DNA of 64,000 bases from Gloeophyllum trabeum ATCC 11539 (lineage: Eukaryota > Basidiomycota > Agaricomycetes > Gloeophyllales > Gloeophyllaceae). Within the stretch, counting starts at the first letter, position 1; every line of letters begins with the position of its first letter. The stretch spans positions 1,544,677 to 1,608,676 of the forward strand of contig NW_006920414.1 in NCBI RefSeq assembly GCF_000344685.1, written 5' to 3'. The position numbers were made by a program, and so were the translations under genes. The notes under the pieces were generated by a model, which was not told where the DNA came from, did not search any database, and saw only the letters and a list, made by a program, of their open reading frames with translations. Below, in pieces: positions 47,607-59,061 of the stretch.

Positions 47607-49359
47607 TTATTCATTAGCCCCCTCACGCATCTCGAGTGCCTCGAACCTCACAGCCCTGAACCCGCCCGCCTCCGCCATCTCTATCTCCATCTCCATCTCC
47701 ATCTCCTTATCCTCCGCGCCCACCTCCCCACCATCGAGGAAATCCAAACACCCTTCCAAACACCCCCTCCACAGGAAACACACCACGCCGCCAAACGCAT
47801 GCCCCCCGCCATGGCTCTGCCACGTATACCTCTCCTCCGCGGGGTGCACAAACACTGGCTTCCTATACCTCCCATCCTTCGGGCGGAGGTGTCGCGGGCT
47901 CGGACACACACCCACGCCCGTCACGCCCTCCCAGTACCGGCACACATCCCCCAGATCGCGCGTCGGGCGCGGGAGCCTGACCAGCTTCGCCGGGCGGGGC
48001 GGGCGGATGACGGGCTGCGGGACGGAGCCGGGCACGCACGCGCCGAGTGTCGCACTGATGGGCGGCGGGAGGAGCGACGCGAACGCGGGCGGGAGGGGCG
48101 TGCCGTAGAGCGTCGTGAGCAGCGGCTGGCGACCGTCCGCGTCGAGCGCGGAGCAGAGGCCGTGCTCGTGCGCGGGGGCGAAGAGCGCGCGGAGCGCGAG
48201 CTCGGCGAGTGGGGGGAAGCGCCCGATGAGGGAGGTTGTTGGGGAGACGGAGGGCGGGGAGGGGGGCGCGAGCCACGGGTTAGGGTGCACGCTGAGGATG
48301 CTGAGGTGCATGGTGAGCAGCTCGGCAGGGAGGTACTTTAGCTTGTTGTTCGCGATGTTGAGCTCTTTTAGGTGGGTGAGGTGGACGATTTCGGGCGGGA
48401 GGACCTCGAGGGCGTTGTTGCCTTTGCACCGCTCATCAGTCTGACGAGGATATGCGGGGCAGTAAGAGGATCGACTTACTCAGGGAGAGAACGGTTAGAT
48501 GACTGAGGGTGAACACCTCGTTCGGGAGGTACTTGATCACGTTTCCGCGGAGGAAGAAATGGATCTCCTGCTCCGGCCTGGCATCGTCGGAGAACAGCTT
48601 CGCGCTCGCCGAGGTGACCTTCGCTGGTGCCCTCGTCGTCCCGAAGAGAGATCCTCCAGCAGGGGCTGTCGCCGAGCGCATCAGGGCGCGCTGCTGCTTC
48701 AGCGCGACGGGCACAGGCGCCGCGTGCTCTTCCTTCTCGGGAAGCTTGACGAGCTTCGCGAGGTCAGAGATGGACGGCGGGATGAACGTCAGACCTTGGT
48801 TGCTGCATGGCACGCACGTTATGTTATGTAGGCACGCGAGGAGATTATATGCGTACCTCAGGTCGATGATGGTGTGTTTCGGCTCCCGAGCGGGCATGCG
48901 CCCTTTCTTCTTCGGTTCCTCCTCGAGCGCCGCCATCCTGTCGATCGCGATAGCGCTGCTCATCGCGTCCTCCCAGAGCGCGAGCTCCCTGCTCTCCTCT
49001 GGCGTCAGCAGCGGCTGCGTCTTGAACACTCCTCCCCCTCCCGCATGGCTCTGGCGTAGACGGCTTATGGGACTTTCGTCACGTCTCGTTCTCGAGGGGC
49101 CTGCACTGTGCAAACTGGTCTGCGGTGTAAGCGGAGGGGTGGCGGGTGTTTTCTTCTCATAGGACGGATGAGGCCGGTTGGCCTTGACTGATCCTGCGAA
49201 CGGATCCAGCATAGGAAAGTCGTGCAGTCCGTCAGAGGAAAACGCGTTAGAATGCATTGGCTCATGGTTGGGAGATGAAGGAGGAGAAGAGTCAGCGGAT
49301 AAAGTCGGGGAAACGGGAGGGGATGAAGGAGGTGCATAGGCCTCCAGCATAGAAAGCAT
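47607..49359 (-). CDS. Leucine-rich-repeat protein, function unknown
   Basis: Minus-strand exons 48857-49359, 48480-48802 and 47607-48421 give 546 residues. The first 150 residues are Ser/Pro-rich and disordered. Leucine-rich repeats follow in the middle (IDLSNQGLTFIPPSISDLAK, then a 70-residue insertion, then LPNEVFTLSHLTVLSLSNNA, LEVLPPEIVHLTHLKELNIA, NNKLKYLPAELL). The C-terminal 230 residues hold several Cys and His (CSALD, CRYWEGVTGVGVCPSPRH) and end in an EMEMEMEIEM run made by a hexanucleotide repeat. The start is the first true ATG; another lies three codons on. The LRR is probably a protein-binding surface; it resembles small fungal LRR proteins of unknown role. Confidence 0.75.
47677..47706. 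repeat. Hexanucleotide microsatellite in coding sequence
   Basis: Five units of ATCTCY in the last exon of the LRR gene, encoding alternating Glu and Met/Ile on the minus strand. Confidence 0.9.
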
Positions 49360-52300
49360 AGTATAGTATAGCACTCAAGCTACTTCGAGAGTGCAGCGTC
49401 GACGTTAGTGGATTTACAAGCTCGCTAGACACGTAGACCTGCCTTTAGTATGCGCTATGCAGCAACGAGGACGCGTGTATGTAGGCGTCGAACAGTCCTG
49501 TCCTTTCACCTCAGTCACTTACTCTGTCCCCTCTAATGAGCACCAGGCCTTATGCTGGAGTCCTTATGTAGTATGCCAGTGCAACTGCCTCAGTATACGA
49601 GCACCGTAGTAATGCAATAATTGTAGGGAACAGAGTAGTTCGTCGACCGGTGAACGCAATAACAAAGCAGGGAGTGTGCATAACCCGGGAACGCGGTCAC
49701 TATTGAGAGGCACGGCAGACGCCGCGCGGATGTCATGTGATCGTGCTTTCGCTCGCAGCTGAGCCATTCAGAGCTCTCTCCGGAGTGGGTCGTGTGGGTC
49801 CTCGACTTTGTACGAAGAGTGCGAAAGTACAAGCCAGAGAAACGAGAAAGCGAACAATCAACGTTAGGTTTAAGCCGATGGGCCTCCGTTCGATAAACGC
49901 CAGTACCATGTACAGGATGGGAAGGCTTTGGATACGCTCGGGACTGCGGTACTGTATGTATACGCCTGAATGCCTCAAGTAGTGTAAACGTATATCAGCA
50001 CGTCATGACAGGTAACGAGGTCCTCACATCCAGCGAACGTCCGTGAACCGCTTGAATGGGCCTAGGGGACGGCAATACCCAAGCTGGTTGACCTTCTTAG
50101 TACTACGAACCAGCAGCCGTCCATCAAAGCTTCCAGCCAAGTTGAAGGAGATATCTGGAACCTGGACATGAAACTCAAGTAAGAACGGGGCACCGAGTCA
50201 GAGTCTGTGGCACCGACGAAAACATTTACTCTATCACGAGACGACGCACATTGGGCGCTGATCGCAGCACACCATAGAACTCTCAATCCGAAATCAAAGC
50301 GAGCCCGCACACCTATAAGTACTATCTTCGGATCTGCAAGCTAGCTTCGAAGTCGCCTTCGACCTATCCCCGAGTCTACGCCGCACCTCCCATTGGCCGG
50401 AGATTTTGGGGCATCGGACCGTAGTTAGGACCGAGTACACATACGACGAAGCGAAACATGATTGTAGATCGTTGGAGCGACATTGGAAATGGAATCACGA
50501 AGGGGGGACTAACCGTTATATCGATATACCCAACCCAGAGGGAGCTAATCACAAGAACGCTGCAGCTTTGGAGAGCTTTGGCCCTCGGGATCAGGCACCG
50601 CAGCCTGAGTACAGATGAACGCTCGTCGTCAGACGAGGAAAGCCTGACCCAACCTCGGAGTGGGCGTCAGCTTTGACAATCGTGTATACGTACCGGCGCT
50701 CGACGTCCAACGGACCCTCATGATGGGGTGCGTCTTCGATGAACACTTCAATAATATTCCAAAGAGTGCTGCAAAGTTTCAGTACGAATGAAAGTAGGCT
50801 CCCCTCGAGCCCATCATGGGTGCATTACGAAGCATAGGCCCCGAAGCTGCCAGACTGGAGCTTGGCGACTTTGAGACAGATGTTTCGTAGCGGTCCGACA
50901 CTGTAGCTGCCAGAATTTGAGCGCTAGAAGTGTCTCTTTAACAACACGTGGATCAGTATTTCAGAATCTGGTGTCAAGGAAGGAGCATTCAGACTTCAGA
51001 ATAGTATTGATGCCAGCGAGATATATACCGGCATTTGTGGATGGCCGCAATTAGCACAATCTAGGACGCCGATACAATAAGGACAATATGTACGGGTGCA
51101 ACCAACTAATACTCACCGAGAACGCCTACTCTATCATGCCAAACCTTCCTAGGGCGCTGATGGTAGCGAACCACCTCTAACGGCGTACGTACATAGAACA
51201 ATAGCGAGCTCGGGCAGCTGCATCACCACGAGCCCGCGTAAGCAGCGTCGGAATCTCCGGATCTTCGAGGCATTCAGAACGTTCTCTGAGTGTACTGGAG
51301 CGCCTCATCCTCATCGATCATCCCCCGTACCGTCCGGCGAGCACGGATCCCTTCAGCATATATTGCGAGTCTGCTAGTGAGATTTGAAATACGATCGACG
51401 CCCAAGGCAGAGGTTGATGGATGAAGGATCGTTGCACAGGAGATGATCGGGCCGGCGTTACATACGTAGAGAACGTCGGCCACGTGTGCGTGACGCGACG
51501 CGTATAATGGCAATCTTTCGTCGCGTCGTCGTCGCGGTGGTAGCGAGGAGTGCTCGTGTTTCGCTTGCGAGCGTTTCCCTGCAGCCGAAAAGAGGCGAAA
51601 AACCTCGGGTATGATAGCGGGCCCAAACGCGTCTCCAAGACCCTTAGAAAGTGTTGGGAAAATTGCTCGGACACCTTCGTGTCAACAGATAAAGAGCTCC
51701 ACGTACTGGAATGTGAAGAACATAAGTCAACCCGACTCCGACTCCCAGGGAGCGATGCATGGACAAATTCTGCCGCAGAGACCCGATATGGAAATGGCCC
51801 CACCATATACGGCAACGTATAGGAGGAACCGTTCTGGCGCGTCGGGAGTCGGGATGGTTGTTTCTTTGCCTTTGATTTTCGAGCATGTATCAAAAAGAAC
51901 TTGAAGTTGACCGTGGAGAGATTGAATGTGGCTGAGGCGCGAGAGTCAGAGTGGGCAGGAAGGAGCCTCTGACGTTGGCGGGACAGCGGGCGTAACATGT
52001 CAATCCGAGCTCCAAGTTCAATGAATGTGGATCATTCAGCGACGTCGGACATTCCTCTTGGCCCTAGGTGGCTGAAAAAGTAACCCGACTTGGTGGTTCC
52101 CGAGAATAATGAACAGGTCCACGTATGTATGGGTTTGACGCTGCAGCCTTTTAACATCCGCGCTTGTGGCGGCCATCTTAACGAAATCGACCCGGAATAT
52201 CGCACATAACGTACGCCGAGGGCGCAGAAGGAGGGTCGGGAACTGTACACTGACAGTTGCTATTAAAATACTGACATCGGTGACGCCGTCCAGGGTCGTA

Positions 52301-52824
52301 CTCCTCTGTCGGGACTGCGTGCTCTCCGGGCAGCGGGGACTTGTAAAGTCCAACGCGTTCTCCTCAGAATATACTTACCGTAGAAATGGCGAGGACATCG
52401 GATGACTGCCCAAGCCGGAGCATGCAGAGAGCGCACCGGATGTCGCGCCGCACCAGGGCTTGGAGGACGATAACATGAGCAGCGATAGCGTGCAATCTCG
52501 ATCGTGGCGCCGGTAGTGGTGGGAAATTTTCAATTTAGACCGGATGTGGCGGGCCTCGTGTCGCTCGTCGCGGGCCCTCGATCGTTACCCACCGTATTGT
52601 CCTGCATTTTGCAGGGCAAAGACAAAACATGAGAAGTGGTCGAAGACACGTTGTTGTTTTCCGTCGTTGTGTGTCATCGTTGAGGAAGTGTAGGTCCAGC
52701 TTGAATACGAATGGGGCAAGTGACGCCGTGACGGGCGGCATTGCGACGGTCGCCAGGGGCTGGGCGGGAATCGGGATGCGGAGAAACGAGCAGGTCGCTT
52801 CGATTCGCTCACGTCAAGAGAAGC
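49360..52824. other. Gene-poor stretch, nothing assigned
   Basis: About 3.5 kb without a recognised gene. The longest frame (51318-51998, minus, 226 codons) has no motif and an irregular composition. No repeat or RNA gene seen. Confidence 0.45.
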
Positions 52825-52833
52825 CCGCCGGCC
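52825..52833. repeat. Target-site duplication, left copy
   Basis: CCGCCGGCC, identical to 54316-54324 and directly outside the inverted repeats. A 9 bp duplication is typical of Mutator-like elements. Confidence 0.85.
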
Positions 52834-53052
52834 CAGGCTCCTAAACCATCCGTCCTTAGCGTTCTCGCTCCTCCTTTACTAGGGCGCACGTGCAGTGTTA
52901 TGTAATACAAATCTATTTTTAATTTATTACCGGATACAGAACGAACAAGAGGAGGAAACGCTATAGGACGGCTGGCACAAATGTCGTCGCCGAGATCCCC
53001 GAGGCTGACTAAGCGGACGGTGGCTGAAGCCTTTCAGCAGCGGTCGGCGGGC
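52834..53052 (+). repeat. Left terminal inverted repeat
   Basis: Pairs with 54096-54315 on the other strand up to the shared GGTCGGCGGGC, after which the sequences diverge abruptly. Confidence 0.9.
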
Positions 53053-53072
53053 CTTCACGCAGCCATTTGCAA

Positions 53073-53286
53073 CTTATTACCTTGGGATTTACCGCTCGGG
53101 GTACTTTATAGCAATGTAAAAATGTCCTGACTGAATGGTATACTCATGCAATGGTTATCAGTAGTACCGAAGGCTGAATATCCGGCTGAAGGGGCATAAT
53201 GGCTATAGACAAGCCCCTCTGAGCGTCAGAAGTATACCAAAGGTATTTGCATTGGTCTTAACCCATTTTAGCACCCGTTTATATGT
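53073..53286 (+). repeat. 214 bp direct repeat, copy before the gap
   Basis: Starts CTTATTACCTTGGG and runs to the first N. It appears identical, base for base, to 53835-54048, in the same orientation. Confidence 0.9.
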
Positions 53287-53834
53287 NNNNNNNNNNNNNN
53301 NNNNNNNNNNNNNNNNNNNNNNNNNNNNNNNNNNNNNNNNNNNNNNNNNNNNNNNNNNNNNNNNNNNNNNNNNNNNNNNNNNNNNNNNNNNNNNNNNNNN
53401 NNNNNNNNNNNNNNNNNNNNNNNNNNNNNNNNNNNNNNNNNNNNNNNNNNNNNNNNNNNNNNNNNNNNNNNNNNNNNNNNNNNNNNNNNNNNNNNNNNNN
53501 NNNNNNNNNNNNNNNNNNNNNNNNNNNNNNNNNNNNNNNNNNNNNNNNNNNNNNNNNNNNNNNNNNNNNNNNNNNNNNNNNNNNNNNNNNNNNNNNNNNN
53601 NNNNNNNNNNNNNNNNNNNNNNNNNNNNNNNNNNNNNNNNNNNNNNNNNNNNNNNNNNNNNNNNNNNNNNNNNNNNNNNNNNNNNNNNNNNNNNNNNNNN
53701 NNNNNNNNNNNNNNNNNNNNNNNNNNNNNNNNNNNNNNNNNNNNNNNNNNNNNNNNNNNNNNNNNNNNNNNNNNNNNNNNNNNNNNNNNNNNNNNNNNNN
53801 NNNNNNNNNNNNNNNNNNNNNNNNNNNNNNNNNN
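53287..53834. other. Assembly gap (548 N)
   Basis: Run of N between the two 214 bp copies. Open frames drawn through it are meaningless. Confidence 0.99.
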
Positions 53835-54048
53835 CTTATTACCTTGGGATTTACCGCTCGGGGTACTTTATAGCAATGTAAAAATGTCCTGACTGAATGG
53901 TATACTCATGCAATGGTTATCAGTAGTACCGAAGGCTGAATATCCGGCTGAAGGGGCATAATGGCTATAGACAAGCCCCTCTGAGCGTCAGAAGTATACC
54001 AAAGGTATTTGCATTGGTCTTAACCCATTTTAGCACCCGTTTATATGT
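53835..54048 (+). repeat. 214 bp direct repeat, copy after the gap
   Basis: Begins at the first base after the N run. Exact repetition right up to both gap edges suggests the two contig ends overlap and the gap may be false. Confidence 0.9.
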
Positions 54049-54095
54049 GTTCTGAGTGAGCTCGACGAGGTAAGTGTCGAGACGCTCTCTACATC

Positions 54096-54315
54096 GCCCG
54101 CCGACCGCTGCTGAAAGGCTTCAGCCACCGTCCGCTTAGTCAGCCTCGGGGATCTCGGCGACGACATTTGTGCCAGCCGTCCTATAGCGTTCTCCTCCTC
54201 TTGTTCGTTCTGTATCCGGTAATACATTAAAAATAGATTTGTATTACATAACACTGCACGTGCGCCCTAGTAAAGGAGGAGCGAGAACGCTAAGGACGGA
54301 TGGTTTAGGAGCCTG
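54096..54315 (-). repeat. Right terminal inverted repeat
   Basis: Reverse complement of 52834-53052 with two differences. Confidence 0.9.
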
Positions 54316-54324
54316 CCGCCGGCC
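54316..54324. repeat. Target-site duplication, right copy
   Basis: CCGCCGGCC, matching 52825-52833. Confidence 0.85.
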
Positions 54325-54387
54325 CAGCCACTTTGACACTGACACGGGCCCTGGCTGATCCACGTCCTGCACTCATGTTCACTTTTG

Positions 54388-54409
54388 CCAATTATTAAGG
54401 CTTTATATA
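54388..54409 (+). promoter_or_regulatory. CCAAT and TATA elements of the gene at 54488
   Basis: CCAAT at 54388-54392 and TATATA at 54404-54409, about 80 bp before the ATG and 64 bp after the end of the Mutator-like element's target duplication. Confidence 0.5.
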
Positions 54410-54487
54410 CCACCCGCTTTCTTTTTTTTCGAACCCGTTCCCCCCCGCGCTCCTTTGTCCCCGACCACGACCGCGACCACGACGACG

Positions 54488-55974
54488 ATGGAGTTCCCGA
54501 CGTACCCCGCCTCGATGTCGACGTTCGACGACTCTGCCTTCTTTTCCCCCGACGTCCTTCCCCGCCGCGGCAACCTGCACGCGTCCATCCGCACCTACTC
54601 CTGCCCCGAGTCCGACGAGCAGTCTGTCTTCTACTTCGGCCTGCAGTCGCCTCGCGAGACAAAGGACGAATTCAGCTCGTTCCTCTACCTCGACCTTGCT
54701 GACGCGGGCTCGTCGCGGCAGACCAGCCTCCGCGGGAAGGCGTCCGGCTCGCGCTCGCAGCCGCGCAAGTCTATGTCCGACACAAGGACATCGTTCTTGG
54801 TGGTAACCTCCGCCGATGCCGAGTACGTTCATTGTCATTTATGCAATGTCCACAATGTCTGATCCCGGTACCATCATCAGTGACTTTACGGCAGATATGC
54901 GAACGCCCTCTCCCGACTTCACGGATCTGCTCTCTGCCACATTGTACGTATATTTACCTCAATATATGCGCATATATTCAATCAAAAACGACAATTCACA
55001 GACGGTTCGACGACCCGGATTCCTATACACCCATGCCACGATCCCCGGCTACACCGACGACGCCCTCTGCGCGCCGCCGCTCACGCGACCACCTCCCCTC
55101 GCCGAAGCCCGCGCCTTCCTCGCTCCTCCCACCCGTCCCGCCTCGCACGACGCACCTCCAGTCGCTCACCCTACCTACGAGCCCCGTCTCCTACGCCCTC
55201 CCGTCCTCCCCACCCGTCTCGCACCGCGCGTCGCACTCTGCGCCGTCCGTGCTCTCGTCTTTCCTCCCTAGCCCGCGTACTCCACGAAATAGACTCAATG
55301 GTAGAGAATCAAGGCGGCGCGAGAGCCGCGCGTCGGGCCTGACGCGGGGCTCCTCGATCACCTCGCACCAGCGCCGCGCGAACCGCAACAACGCGCTCGC
55401 TGCGCTTGAGGGCCGCTCGCGCTCCCCACACCGTATATCGCGCGGCCGTGAGAACTTCATGTCCATGTCCGACGACGAGGACGACGATGCGGACGCGGAC
55501 GACGAGAAGGAGAACGACTGCGATCTCGAGGAGGAAGAAGAGGCAAGACTGGATGATTTCGTGCAGGAGCAGGAGACGCGGCCGAGGGACTCGATACACC
55601 TGCACGACGCGATGCTGATCGAGGACGAGGATGTTGTGATCCCGCTCTCGCCGTCGGCCTGTATGAACGGCTCGCGGCCGCGCGCGCACTCGCGGGTGCC
55701 GCTTCCTCCTATGCCCATCACTGCTACGCTGGCTCCGGCAGTCAAGGCCCGCTCGAGAGCGAACACCCTTCTATTAAGTGTGAACGTTGGTGCCACAAAA
55801 CCCGCGACACCGATATCAACTCCGCCGCCGTCGGCGAGGAGGCTGAGCAGAAGGACACGGAGCATGACGCTCGAGTCGTGGTTTCCGCCGCTGGCGAACT
55901 TTATTGACCTCGCGGACGACGCGAGCGCGGAGGTCGGCCGGTGGCGGAGTTTTATCGACGTCGCGAGCCCGTGA
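54488..55974 (+). CDS. Hypothetical disordered protein with KEN motif
   Basis: Exons 54488-54822, 54881-54943 and 55002-55974 give 456 residues; introns start GTACGT and keep phase. The N-terminus is MEFPTYPASMSTFDDSAFF. Most of the chain is Ser/Pro/Arg-rich and disordered, with many SP and TP pairs (possible proline-directed kinase sites). A very acidic block at about residue 295 (DDEDDDADADDEKENDCDLE) contains K-E-N, the APC/C degron core. A more ordered C-terminal motif (LESWFPPLANFIDLADDA) follows. No family is recognised. Phospho-regulation or cell-cycle turnover is only suggested by these short motifs. Strong GC bias produces long antisense frames. Confidence 0.65.
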
Positions 55975-57235
55975 ATACGGCGCACACCAGAGGAGGAGAG
56001 ATAACGCGAGAAGGGTGCGGGTCACCCGGGTCGCGCGTGAAGAAAGAAAACCAAAGAATGAATGTCGCCGCCGTGACGAGGCGGAAAGAATCTGCTGTCC
56101 ATCCAGCGCCTGCCTGCTACTGTTGTCTTGTCTATCTATGCATCTGTATCACCCACTCACCGCCGTCCACTCGCTTCCATTGCATACGCACACGCATATA
56201 TCCACCCGCTCATCAACCACCAACCAAGCATAACTTGTACTTTTCTCTTCGTTCTCACCGCCTGCCCCTCAGTGTGCGCATACATCCGTATGTGTATGTA
56301 CATCTGTGTCATCATTCGATGTGTTGCTATACAGTACATTCCATTCGTTGGTTCTGAATCGGTACCGTACTTAATTCGCTCGTTAGAGGCTAGTAGTCGT
56401 TAGTCCCTCAGTTAGTCAGTCGATACTGTCCCTTTGTGTATTTCTTGATGTCGTTCCAATGCCATGTTGGGATGAATACGCGCCGCACTGCCCGCTCTGA
56501 CAATCTGAAATCCGGGGCATGCCACATTCCGATGGGTGCTTGGAAATCCAAGTGCTTGAGATATGTTGGCAAAACTGTTCCTGCTGCAGCTTGCGGGTCC
56601 GAGGATATCTATCAATCGATTGGACCGGAGGATGCAGTGTAATCGGGTTGACGGACTGACAGCTTGTCCTCCAGATAAGTAATTGTCAAAAGGAATTCGT
56701 AATCTCGTCAGGTACGCTTCGGACGAGTAGTGAACGCTATCTCATCCACGTAAGTATCATTGGAAGTGCTAAGAACGTGCGCAGGTGTAGCGTTCCTGGT
56801 ACCGGTATCACATCGACGGTACATATCGGTATCGTCGGTAATACCGACGGTCCTGCTACAGTGAATACCGTCAGCCAGGCACCCGTCGTAGACTGACAAA
56901 TAACCGTAGCCAGTCAGCTATAGCGCTAGATTTCAGAGAGGATCGCCACTATGATCGCGTCGATGTCCTTGAAGCACACAAGCAGACAAGGCAAGATAAA
57001 AGGGAAGAAACGTTGTATCCATGACTGGCTAGTGTTCCTCCCAGTAGGAAGTCGTACACGAGAACAGTGGCAAGGGAGAGTGCTACTAATACAAGTTCAC
57101 GACACACAGACCAACACTACCGGCGCATCCATCCCGAGCGGCGCAATAAATAACGTTGAATCACCAAACCCACGAACTCTATTCCAAATCTATGCCTCAC
57201 CCTTTAAAAGAGCGAGGGCAGAGAACTGGAGGGAC
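55975..57235. other. Convergent 3' region, no gene seen
   Basis: The first ~430 bp are C/T-rich and fit a 3' UTR. From 56,400 on there are only short frames. Around 56,790-56,860 there are several GGTA/ACCGGTA/CGGTA-type repeats of unclear meaning. Confidence 0.45.
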
Positions 57236-59061
57236 TTAGGCGTCCCATGAGCGGACGCGGTTCTTGAACGCACCCTTGCGCGTCGCAGCGGCGCTGTTCC
57301 CGCCGCGGTTGTTACCGTTGCGGTTGGCGGCGCCGTTGTTGCTGCCCTTTGTCCGATTGCTGCCTGTTTTCTGGGTAGAAGTAGCAGTAGCCGTGGCAGC
57401 GGTGTCGGTCAGGGTGGCGGTGGCAGCAGCCCCGCTGCCCGAGGTGAGCGTAGCCGCGATGGAGTCACTCGCGGTGGCGACTACAGGAAGACACTATCAG
57501 ACCATCATGTACTAGAGGAATATATTGTGGTACGCACGTTCGCCGAGAAGAGAGTCGACGTTCGCGGTGTTGAAGAAGCCGACACCGGCGTTGCCCAAGT
57601 TGACCGAGGTCGTCTCGCCGGCAGCAAGAGAAGCAGCGGCGTCGGCGTTGGCTTTGTCAGTAATCTCCTACAGGATTGGCGATGGACGGTCAGCAATCAT
57701 CGCAGTAGCAGGTATGGAGAGGCGGACGAACCGAGCTCTGACCCTGCTTGCCGGCGTCGATGTTACCGTTCGCCATCACAATGAGGGCGCTGTCGATAGC
57801 GAGCTGGACGGCCTTCTTGAGGTCGATGGCTTGCTGGGTCGTCAGGACAGCGTCCTTGGAGGCCTCAGTCGAGTTGCCACCCTTGGCCGCGAAGTCGTCG
57901 TGGCCAGCGAGCTTGTCGATGGGGACTAGGGAGCAAAACATGAGAAACCGAATAAACTGATACAAAGGATAGACAACTTACTGTCGATAGCGGTACCAGT
58001 GGCAGTCTCGAGCTCGTCAATCAACTGGGCAGTCAACAACTGTCTCTTCTCGTTGATGTTGCGGTTCAGCATCTCTCTCTTAGCGACCAGCTCGGAGAGC
58101 TCGTCGATCGACGCGATGGAGCGCCCGCTGAGGAGGCTGCGCCGGCCCTGCATAATCGCGTTGTTCTTCGCGCGATTGCTGCCACCCTTGCGGTTGTTGC
58201 TGCTGGTGTTCCCGTTGCCCCCAGCGGCGGCGGTGATCGTCGACTTGGCAGCGGTACCGGAGGAAGAGCCAGTGGCGGCGTTCGCCTGTGAGACGGCGAC
58301 GCAGCCGCCAAAGGGACCGGCACCGTTCGCGAAGGACGTGCTGTTCTCGCCGCCGTTGGTGATACGGATCAGGCAGGCGTTGCCGTTTGTTCCGCCAGTG
58401 CACTTCAGGTTGTTAGGCAACTGCAGAGTCAACTCAGAGTCCGCGGGGCCATTGCTACGAGACTCCGTAATCAGTCCGCTGCCGAGCTGTTGAACAGTAA
58501 TAGTGTGATGCGTACTGCAGGAGACCGTTTTCACCCGGGGGCTGCTTCGTGACGGTGGCAGCAACCCATGTCTTGCCCGTGCCGTCCTCGTTCACCTCGG
58601 CCGTGAAGGGTCCTCCACCGTCTGCGTTCACCTGGTGGAGACCAAGGGTAACGGTGCTTTCAACGGCGGGGAGTGCACCGTTGTTGGCTTGCTCCTGTGC
58701 CTTCAGGGCCTGGGTAATGTCAATGCTACCGCCCTGCAGCGTTGAACCACAGGGATCTGATGTGATGTAAGTCTCGATATCCTACGAAGATACGGTGAAC
58801 AAACGTACTCGTGTTCAAATCCTTGAGCACGGGTGTATCGAGCTGGAAGGGCTGCTCAGTGGTTCCATTCCGGGGAATGGCACCCGTGGTGTCTGCCACC
58901 AAATTCTTTAGTCCGGATACTTCTGACGGCGCACAGGTCATATACGCACCAACACCGAACGACATGGCGGAAACGCCATTTGTACTCTTGACGGAGGAAA
59001 TGAAGGCATGGCCGTAAGCCGTCGAGGCAAACAAAGAGAGAACAGCGATGCTCTTGAACAT
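57236..59061 (-). CDS. Egh16-like (DUF3129) secreted protein
   Basis: Six minus-strand exons, 58809-59061, 58516-58756, 57982-58478, 57732-57925, 57538-57667 and 57236-57480, give 519 residues. A signal peptide (MFKSIAVLSLFASTAYG) is followed by mature His-Ala-Phe. The family core shows DITQALKAQEQANNGALPAV, VTLGLHQVNADGGGPFTAEV, LPNNLKCTGG with NACLIRI, and GPFGGCVAV. After this a Thr/Ala/Ser-rich and basic linker contains an R-G-R-R-S processing-like site, then a second helical part (DELSELVAKREML, TTQQAIDLKKAVQLA), and an Asn/Gly/Arg-rich basic tail. Egh16-like proteins are secreted at infection structures or hyphal surfaces of many fungi; the biochemical role is unknown. Exon 4 was ended at GTTCGT because the nearer GTCAGA breaks frame. 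Confidence 0.85.

Larger units (their letters stand above)
52834..54315. mobile_element. Mutator-like element (non-autonomous or gap-truncated)
   Basis: The element starts CAGGCTCCTAAACC and ends with its reverse complement. The terminal inverted repeats are 52834-53052 (219 bp) and 54096-54315 (220 bp), differing by one substitution and one 1 bp indel. Both ends are flanked by the same 9 bp, CCGCCGGCC. Long, near-identical inverted repeats with a 9 bp target duplication are the hallmark of Mutator (MULE) transposons. No transposase frame is visible; the centre contains an assembly gap (53287-53834), so a missing coding part cannot be excluded. High repeat identity points to recent insertion. 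It sits less than 100 bp before the core promoter of the gene at 54488. Confidence 0.85.

Noticed and set aside
51318..51998. 226-codon minus-strand frame
   Set aside because: No recognisable domain, no promoter or splice context; chance frame is likely.
53252..53881. Open frames of about 200 codons across the gap
   Set aside because: They consist almost wholly of N.
55191..55985. 264-codon minus-strand frame opposite the KEN-motif gene
   Set aside because: Ser-rich antisense shadow; plus strand has the phase-consistent gene.
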